Below are positions 17,447 through 23,025 of a stretch of 23,025 bases of DNA, piece by piece (position 1 is the stretch's first letter; every line of letters starts with the position of its first letter). The stretch is from Stramenopiles sp. TOSAG23-2 (Eukaryota; Sar). The notes beneath the pieces are model-generated. The model saw nothing but the letters and a program-made list of their open reading frames with translations, was not told where the DNA came from and ran no database searches. The position numbers and the translations under genes were made by a program. The DNA is taken from NCBI GenBank assembly GCA_900128395.1, contig LT649496.1, positions 1 to 23,025 on the forward strand. Direction: 5' to 3'.

Positions 17447-20400
17447 ATGTCACGTACCATTCTCATGATTGCTTGTATTATTATTAGTAGTAGTAGTAGT
17501 AGTATTCCACAACTATCAACTTCTACTCTAATATTACCTTCCGATGATGTTAGTATTAAAATAATATCACCTATTGACTTATCAACAATTACACAAGAAA
17601 CAATAAAAAAGAATCAATCACCATCTATTATCGATAAATCACTGACGATAAAATTTCAAGTTCCAACCATAGCATTTAATCATCAAGTCCATGTCCTTGT
17701 CGGTAGTTATAATCCAATAATATTTCAACATCCTTGTATTAATATTCCAGGATGTTTATATAACTCAAAAGAAAATATGATTCAAATAACTATTCAAACA
17801 ATAGAGGTTGGGACATATACATTAAAAGTAATGGCATTTTATGATCGTAATATTAATAACAAGGAAAGAAAAAGCAGCATATTGGAAAATATAAAATCAA
17901 AAGAAATTATATTTGATATTATACCAGCAGCATTGAAATTGGAAAATTCATTACTTCCTGTAAAAGAAAATTATTATGAAGATGAATATGAAATACAACG
18001 TCGGATACAATCAAGTCCAGGATTTTTATCCATTTGCCAGGAAAATCACCACCACCACCAGCAACAACAACAACAACAACAACGAAATCTTATGTCAACA
18101 ATGAAAATAGCAATTGTATCATCATTTGCCCATGGATTAAATGGACAAATTATTATGTTAACTAAATTAGTGGAAGAAATGAAAAAGAAAAAAAATATAG
18201 AAATTAAATGGGTTACCGCAGATGAAAACTCACCTGATGGGGATGATATTAATGATAACAATTTATTACGTTTGAAACATTGGAATATAAAGTATGTAAA
18301 AACAATTATGAAAGTACCAAATGAATTATATGAATATGCAAATAAATCGATTGAAACATTAGTAAAAATTGCATATGAATTATATAATTATGAACAAATG
18401 ATAGAAAATATACATCAATACCAATCAAAACAACATTTATCACAACCACCACCACCATCACCACCACATCTTTTTAAATATAAAAAATTAATATATAAAA
18501 TGCTTAGTCCAGTAATCAAAGAATTACAAAATTATGATATTGTTCATTTTACAACAAGGGAAATGCGTAGATGGGAAGATCAATTATTCGTAATAGCTTT
18601 ACGTTTTGCAAATGTTAAAGTTATTATCGCAGAGCCTGGAAGTATTGAAACAAATCTAGTTAATTACGTAGATGCATATATCGTGCCTTCACAAGTAGCA
18701 AAACGTCATATGAAACAAATTAGACCCGACATTCCAACATTTGTTTTGAAACCATATGTTGATAAAACACTATATGAAAGATATTGGCCAATACGTCAAA
18801 AAATGTATAATTTTAAAGAGAAAACAGACATGACTATAGCATTTCTTGGGCGATTAGCGTCTGTTAAATCGCCTGGAATTTTTTTAAAAGTTGTTAAAAT
18901 TATCATTGATCAATGGAAAAAGGTAAAATTGAACCAACAACGCAACAATGTCACTCCGGCATTAAAATTTAAAATTATAGGCACTGGGACGATGGAACAA
19001 GCATTGAAAATGGCATGTGAAAGATTAGGTATTGAAGTTATATTTCGTTCAAAATTACATGAAGATTTACCATCGTATTTATCACAAAATGTCGATATAG
19101 TAGCACATACAACATTGCTAAATGAATCATTTGGCTTATCTAACTTGGAAGCAATGGCTGCAGAAGTTGCAGTAGTTACATTTGGTGTTGGAGGTGTAAA
19201 TGAATATCTTAGTTTAAACAGTGGGAATCATCGACGTGGATTAATAGCTTCACGTCCATCTGCAGAGAGTATGGCATTTACAATTTTAAGTTTAATTACA
19301 AACAATCGGTTTAGACATGCTGTTAGTGTTGCAGGTCGTGAATACGTATTCAAGCAACATTCGCCTTATCATATTGATAATATGGTTAGGCGATATCATC
19401 ATATATTAAGTGGCTTACTATGTTTTGCAAAGACTCATCGTCAGCATACCAATGTCAATCGGCATTCTGTTGACCATCCCGGTAATGATGATGATGATGA
19501 TCATCATAAGACGAAATTGAATAAAAACTTCGTCTGTACAACCGAAACATGTTTATCGGATGATATAGAAACAGATACTTCAAAATTATTTAATGTACTT
19601 GGCGATTGGTATGTTAAAGAACGTGGATATCCGTACAATGATGGAAACGATGATGGTTTTAAATATTTAACATTGCGAAATGAAACTTTTTTCCAAAAAG
19701 CTATTGAATTTTATAAATTTGAATGGAAAAACATAACTGAAACGTATAAAGATACATCGATTCCACATCCAGTGTTACAAGGGATAGAATTATCACCTAC
19801 GAAATGGTTACGACGAGGTAATTTTTACATGACTGCACCACACAAATTAAGACATGATATCGAGCAATTGTTGTATTTGATTGATTTGAAACGCTTACCA
19901 AAAGTACCTTTTCAAGATTTAGTAACACGATACGAAAATGTTTTACAAATTATATTAAAAGATCTAAAAGAAGCGAGATCAATTAATAACAATGAGAATC
20001 AATTGAAAACGAAAACAATTGATATTACTAATTACATTTTAAAACGGGAACAAATACAACATATGTATGCTACACATAATACATTATTGTACTTATATGA
20101 AGGTACGTTTGGCAGTAATAATAATGAGGATAATAATAAAAATAATGATGGGGATAATAATATTATTGGAAAAAGTTCTTGGCAGCAAAGAAGGAATAAC
20201 AAATATATAAATCTTATCATCAATCCATATTTAGACTTTTACAATTTAGAAATGAAATTTAAAGATCAATACCAACCTGGTTATATTGTTGTAGATGATT
20301 TCTTAACAAATGACGCTCTTAATTTTCTATATAATTATTGTTTAGAATCAACAATTTGGCATGCGGTGAAACATGGATATGTAGGTGCGCATCATGATGA

Positions 20401-20860
20401 TGGTTTTATGCATCCAGTGGTAAATCAATTAGTAGAAGAATTATATTTAAAATTCCCACAATTGATTGGAGGATTAGAATTACTCAATTTATGGGCATAT
20501 AAATCAGAGCAAATGTATGATGGTGTTCCAGTACATGCAGATCAAGCCACTGTGAGCTTTAATTTATGGATTACCCCAGATGAAGCCAATTTAAATAACG
20601 AAAATGGTGGTTTATTAATTTATCCAAAAGAAGCAATCAAACCAAAAGATTGGTCGTTTGTAGATGCAAATGGATTAGATTCAATAGGACGTATTAAATC
20701 ACATTTAAAACGTTTTCAACCGGCAAAGATACCATATAAAGTAAATCGTATGATTATACTAAGAAGTGCATTGTTTCATAAAACCGATACGTTTCAATTT
20801 AAAAAAGGGTATAAAAATCGTAGAATCAACTTGACGATTATGTTTGGTAAGAGGGAGTAG
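17447..20860 (+). CDS. Secreted GT4 glycosyltransferase fused to a 2-oxoglutarate/Fe(II) oxygenase
   Basis: 1137 residues, one intact frame from the ATG at 17447. Residues 1-19 look like a signal peptide or anchor (ILMIACIIISSSSSS). Residues 30-170 form a beta-rich, Ig-like stretch. After a His/Gln run, a GT-B glycosyltransferase of the GT4 type covers about 219-650: MKIAIVSSFAHGLNGQ, IVHFTTREM, AYIVPSQVAKRHM, IAFLGRLASVKSPGIFL, KFKIIGTG, and the E-x7-E pair Glu560/Glu568 in NESFGLSNLEAMA, followed by GVGGVNEYL. Residues 690-940 are unrecognised apart from a helical part with HKLRHDIEQLLYLI (799-812). The last 195 residues (from YQPGYIVVDDF, 942) are a double-stranded beta-helix oxygenase: VHADQA (His1030, Asp1032), distal His1111 in LFHKTD, and Arg1125/Arg1126 for 2-oxoglutarate. 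Both active sites look complete. It is probably an ER/Golgi enzyme that both glycosylates and hydroxylates; substrates are unknown. Confidence 0.87.
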   Translation: MSRTILMIACIIISSSSSSIPQLSTSTLILPSDDVSIKIISPIDLSTITQETIKKNQSPSIIDKSLTIKFQVPTIAFNHQVHVLVGSYNPIIFQHPCINIPGCLYNSKENMIQITIQTIEVGTYTLKVMAFYDRNINNKERKSSILENIKSKEIIFDIIPAALKLENSLLPVKENYYEDEYEIQRRIQSSPGFLSICQENHHHHQQQQQQQQRNLMSTMKIAIVSSFAHGLNGQIIMLTKLVEEMKKKKNIEIKWVTADENSPDGDDINDNNLLRLKHWNIKYVKTIMKVPNELYEYANKSIETLVKIAYELYNYEQMIENIHQYQSKQHLSQPPPPSPPHLFKYKKLIYKMLSPVIKELQNYDIVHFTTREMRRWEDQLFVIALRFANVKVIIAEPGSIETNLVNYVDAYIVPSQVAKRHMKQIRPDIPTFVLKPYVDKTLYERYWPIRQKMYNFKEKTDMTIAFLGRLASVKSPGIFLKVVKIIIDQWKKVKLNQQRNNVTPALKFKIIGTGTMEQALKMACERLGIEVIFRSKLHEDLPSYLSQNVDIVAHTTLLNESFGLSNLEAMAAEVAVVTFGVGGVNEYLSLNSGNHRRGLIASRPSAESMAFTILSLITNNRFRHAVSVAGREYVFKQHSPYHIDNMVRRYHHILSGLLCFAKTHRQHTNVNRHSVDHPGNDDDDDHHKTKLNKNFVCTTETCLSDDIETDTSKLFNVLGDWYVKERGYPYNDGNDDGFKYLTLRNETFFQKAIEFYKFEWKNITETYKDTSIPHPVLQGIELSPTKWLRRGNFYMTAPHKLRHDIEQLLYLIDLKRLPKVPFQDLVTRYENVLQIILKDLKEARSINNNENQLKTKTIDITNYILKREQIQHMYATHNTLLYLYEGTFGSNNNEDNNKNNDGDNNIIGKSSWQQRRNNKYINLIINPYLDFYNLEMKFKDQYQPGYIVVDDFLTNDALNFLYNYCLESTIWHAVKHGYVGAHHDDGFMHPVVNQLVEELYLKFPQLIGGLELLNLWAYKSEQMYDGVPVHADQATVSFNLWITPDEANLNNENGGLLIYPKEAIKPKDWSFVDANGLDSIGRIKSHLKRFQPAKIPYKVNRMIILRSALFHKTDTFQFKKGYKNRRINLTIMFGKRE

Positions 20861-21140
20861 TAGTACGTAGGTTACGAGAAGTCAGGGAGATTCAGAGAGA
20901 TTATAGTATTAAGAGTAGAAGAGTCAAGTGAGTTATAGAGTGTACGTATCATATCACCAAAATTTATACGAAGTAATATTATACGAACCACACTGTCCAC
21001 GCCACGCGTAAATATTTTTGCGTGTCTTTATTTTAAATGTTTACGTTAATCATACTTTTTATAATACCCCGCACCAAAAATCTATGCGCTCTTGTGGTTT
21101 TTACATTTTAAAGCCTTTTCTCTCTCCTCTCTCCCCCCAT

Positions 21141-22559
21141 TTACTCCCCATGTATAATTTCCAAAATGGAACCGATTGTACCACTAATCGTCATAATAAT
21201 ACCCGATACAAATAAAAGCCAACATGCAATATATAAAAATCTAGATAAATCATTACCATTGTTAAATTTTATCATCATATATCCTGGTAAAACCAATCCT
21301 AATGTTCCGGTGCATGACCAACCAATTAAACTAATGAATGATCCAAAATCTTTTGCAAAAATAGCAACAATAACAGTTGTTGTTACCAATACAATTCGTA
21401 TAGAATAATATTGCATAGTTGAAAGTGTTTGATTTGTTGATGATGCATTCATCCTCATCGGATCATCATCATCATCGTCTTTTTTTTTCTCCGATGATGA
21501 TGATGGTGCCATCCATCCTAAAATGGTTCGATCAATTGTTTGTGCCAATGGATACATTTGAAAAGGATATGTACATAATATATACAATACCAATGCAATG
21601 CGACTACCAATACCTGCAGTTACAGTGAGTGGTATATTTCTTGTAATGACACTTTCCGTTTTTTTACCAAACATTAAACTACCAAACAGACCAAATAATG
21701 TATATAATATTAACATCGTTCCAATTGTTAAATTTAATACAGTTGGAAAATATTTCGGTTGTTTCATATTTGCTTGTAAACTTGGTATTTGTGTAATGCT
21801 TTCCATTGCAAATGTACTAATACCACACATGATAACCAATCCATTGACATCTAACGATGGTAATTTCTGTGGAAATGCTGGTCGATTGGACTTACTTAAA
21901 CCAAATGAAAAGATAAAGATAAGACCAATAAATAGCAACCCTAATCCAGCAGCTGCAACTGGTAATAAATTTTTCAATGTCTTTACAAAACTTAATACAA
22001 GTAATATTGGAAATATAAATAATACAACCACAACTCTTGAAAATGTTTCTGCAGGAAAAACGGATGAATGCAAATTATTTGTAATAAATATAGCATATGA
22101 AACGCAAACGCCTAGTTGCCCAACGACTACGCCCCACCATGCAGCACGCCGTGCCCATGTTCCAGATGCTAAAAATGCAATATCAATAAATTCAAGATAT
22201 TCACGTTGACTATATTTTTTAGATTTTTTCACAACTGAAGAAATATTTTGTCGTGTTATAATTAAACAATGCATTCCAAATCCTGTAATACAGGAAAGAA
22301 TCAAACATGACATAATTCCACCTAACCAACCTGCTTTTCTAAAGCCAAATGGAAATCCTAATAAACCAGCCCCTAATGATGATTTTAATAAATTTAAAAA
22401 CGTACCATGAAAGGAAACTTTATTTTTTTCGAGGATATTGTTACCTATATTGCCATTATTATTATTATTATTCGTTGGTGTATTATTTTTATTTTTAATT
22501 AATGGTGAATTTTCTTCAATAGCAATTGATTCCATATCGGTTGTACCATTTGATGCCAT
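21141..22559 (-). CDS. AAAP-family amino acid transporter (SLC36/SLC38/AVT type)
   Basis: 472 residues from the ATG at 22559. After a polar, Asn-rich tail (1-50) the first membrane helix carries the family hallmark NLLKSSLGAGLLGFPFGFRKAGW (split here over residues 56-78), where the unwound SxGAGxL segment binds substrate. Around ten to eleven hydrophobic segments follow, including IMSCLILSCITGFGMHCLII, VVLFIFPILLVLSFV, GLGLLFIGLIFIFSFGL, ISTFAMESITQIPSLQANM and a last helix near the end. A cytosolic loop has SSSSEKKK followed by six Asp. The tail has an acidic dileucine signal, ENSPLI (16-21), which would suit sorting to vacuole or lysosome. Proton- or sodium-coupled neutral amino acid transport is the usual activity of the family; the exact substrate cannot be read here. 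It converges on the GT4-oxygenase gene. Confidence 0.9.
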   Translation of the reverse strand: MASNGTTDMESIAIEENSPLIKNKNNTPTNNNNNNGNIGNNILEKNKVSFHGTFLNLLKSSLGAGLLGFPFGFRKAGWLGGIMSCLILSCITGFGMHCLIITRQNISSVVKKSKKYSQREYLEFIDIAFLASGTWARRAAWWGVVVGQLGVCVSYAIFITNNLHSSVFPAETFSRVVVVLFIFPILLVLSFVKTLKNLLPVAAAGLGLLFIGLIFIFSFGLSKSNRPAFPQKLPSLDVNGLVIMCGISTFAMESITQIPSLQANMKQPKYFPTVLNLTIGTMLILYTLFGLFGSLMFGKKTESVITRNIPLTVTAGIGSRIALVLYILCTYPFQMYPLAQTIDRTILGWMAPSSSSEKKKDDDDDDPMRMNASSTNQTLSTMQYYSIRIVLVTTTVIVAIFAKDFGSFISLIGWSCTGTLGLVLPGYMMIKFNNGNDLSRFLYIACWLLFVSGIIMTISGTIGSILEIIHGE

Positions 22560-23025
22560 ATTTGTATATCTTATATGTTATATTAAAAAAAAGAAAAGGT
22601 AGGAAAAAATTGATTGTTGACAATTGTGCTTGATGGATAAAGGAAAGTTTACATTGTTCTGTCGTTGTACTCTTGTTGTCTTTGTGTCTCTCGACTGTTT
22701 TTATATGTTTGTTTGTTGTGTTTTGTTTATAAAAATGAATGGGAGAGTATATTATATAGGGATATTGTATTTGTTAGTATATAAATATATAGATATATTA
22801 TTTAAAGCCCGTTCATAGCTCATAGCCATAGTGAGCTGACTTATTTAAGGCTGCTCCACCCCCAAAAGTTAAAATAACAAGGGAATAGCATAGGCATTTT
22901 TCCTGTCTGAAAAGGCCAAAATAGTGATTATTTGGTGTTATTTGACTGATTTGCCTAATAAATATTTGATATCCGAAAAATAGCTTATTGACCGTTATTT
23001 CATAAAAATTAAAAATTCACAATAA
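22560..23025. other. Right-edge non-coding region
   Basis: 466 bp upstream of the transporter. The first 240 bp are AT/T-rich promoter-like sequence. From 22801 the composition changes: CATAGCTCATAGCCATAG, an AGCTCA/TGAGCT inverted pair at 22817-22837, CTGCTCCACCCCCAAAAG and GGGAATAGCATAGGCA. No gene of useful length is present. The block may be the edge of a repeat that continues beyond the window. Confidence 0.4.

Noticed and set aside
21598-22209. 203-codon plus-strand frame opposite the transporter
   Set aside because: It is an antisense shadow; the minus frame has a full AAAP transporter with conserved motifs and a real ATG.
1-23025. tRNA, rRNA, CRISPR, operon or prophage features
   Set aside because: No cloverleaf with a credible T-loop, no rRNA signature, no spaced repeats and no bacterial gene organisation were seen; the window is eukaryotic.

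Overview
The window looks like nuclear DNA of an AT-rich, gene-dense, unicellular eukaryote. Support: long open frames for eukaryote-only families (condensin CAP-H, a DEP-containing AGC kinase, an AAAP transporter), a provable GT-AG spliceosomal intron in the Der/EngA gene, tri- and dinucleotide microsatellites, and Asn/Gln/Asp/Ser homopolymers. A mitochondrial-type Der GTPase and a guanylate kinase with a cilium-type docking helix would suit a flagellated protist such as a stramenopile, but that placement is inference.

Layout: (1) 1-132, minus: start of a secreted or membrane protein that runs off the left edge. (2) 1415-4684, plus: a two-DEP AGC kinase, convergent with (3) 4883-6184, minus: a class-C beta-lactamase-fold serine hydrolase. 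(4) 6.2-8.6 kb: a region unlike the rest, with a Helitron Rep-like fragment (7533-8003, minus) and a cryptic multi-exon minus-strand gene (6714-7533). (5) 8618-9865, plus: an alpha/beta hydrolase with an MGCC lipidation signal. (6) 10248-12159, minus: the spliced organellar Der/EngA GTPase, sharing a short divergent promoter with (7) 12402-12884, plus: a small B-box zinc-finger protein. (8) 13047-15236, minus: condensin subunit CAP-H/Brn1. (9) An 0.88-kb divergent spacer with a degenerate direct repeat. (10) 16121-16948, plus: a guanylate kinase with an N-terminal RIIa/Dpy-30-like docking segment. (11) 17447-20860, plus: a large secretory-pathway fusion of a GT4 glycosyltransferase and a 2-oxoglutarate/Fe(II) oxygenase. 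(12) 21141-22559, minus: an AAAP amino-acid transporter. (13) A right edge without a recognisable gene.

The genes are unrelated housekeeping and regulatory functions on alternating strands; I see no operon or pathway cluster. The most distinctive items are the GT4-2OG oxygenase fusion, the docking-helix guanylate kinase, and the spliced, transposon-associated locus at 6.7-8.0 kb. Several gene starts were moved to the first true ATG, and the Der gene was re-joined across its intron.
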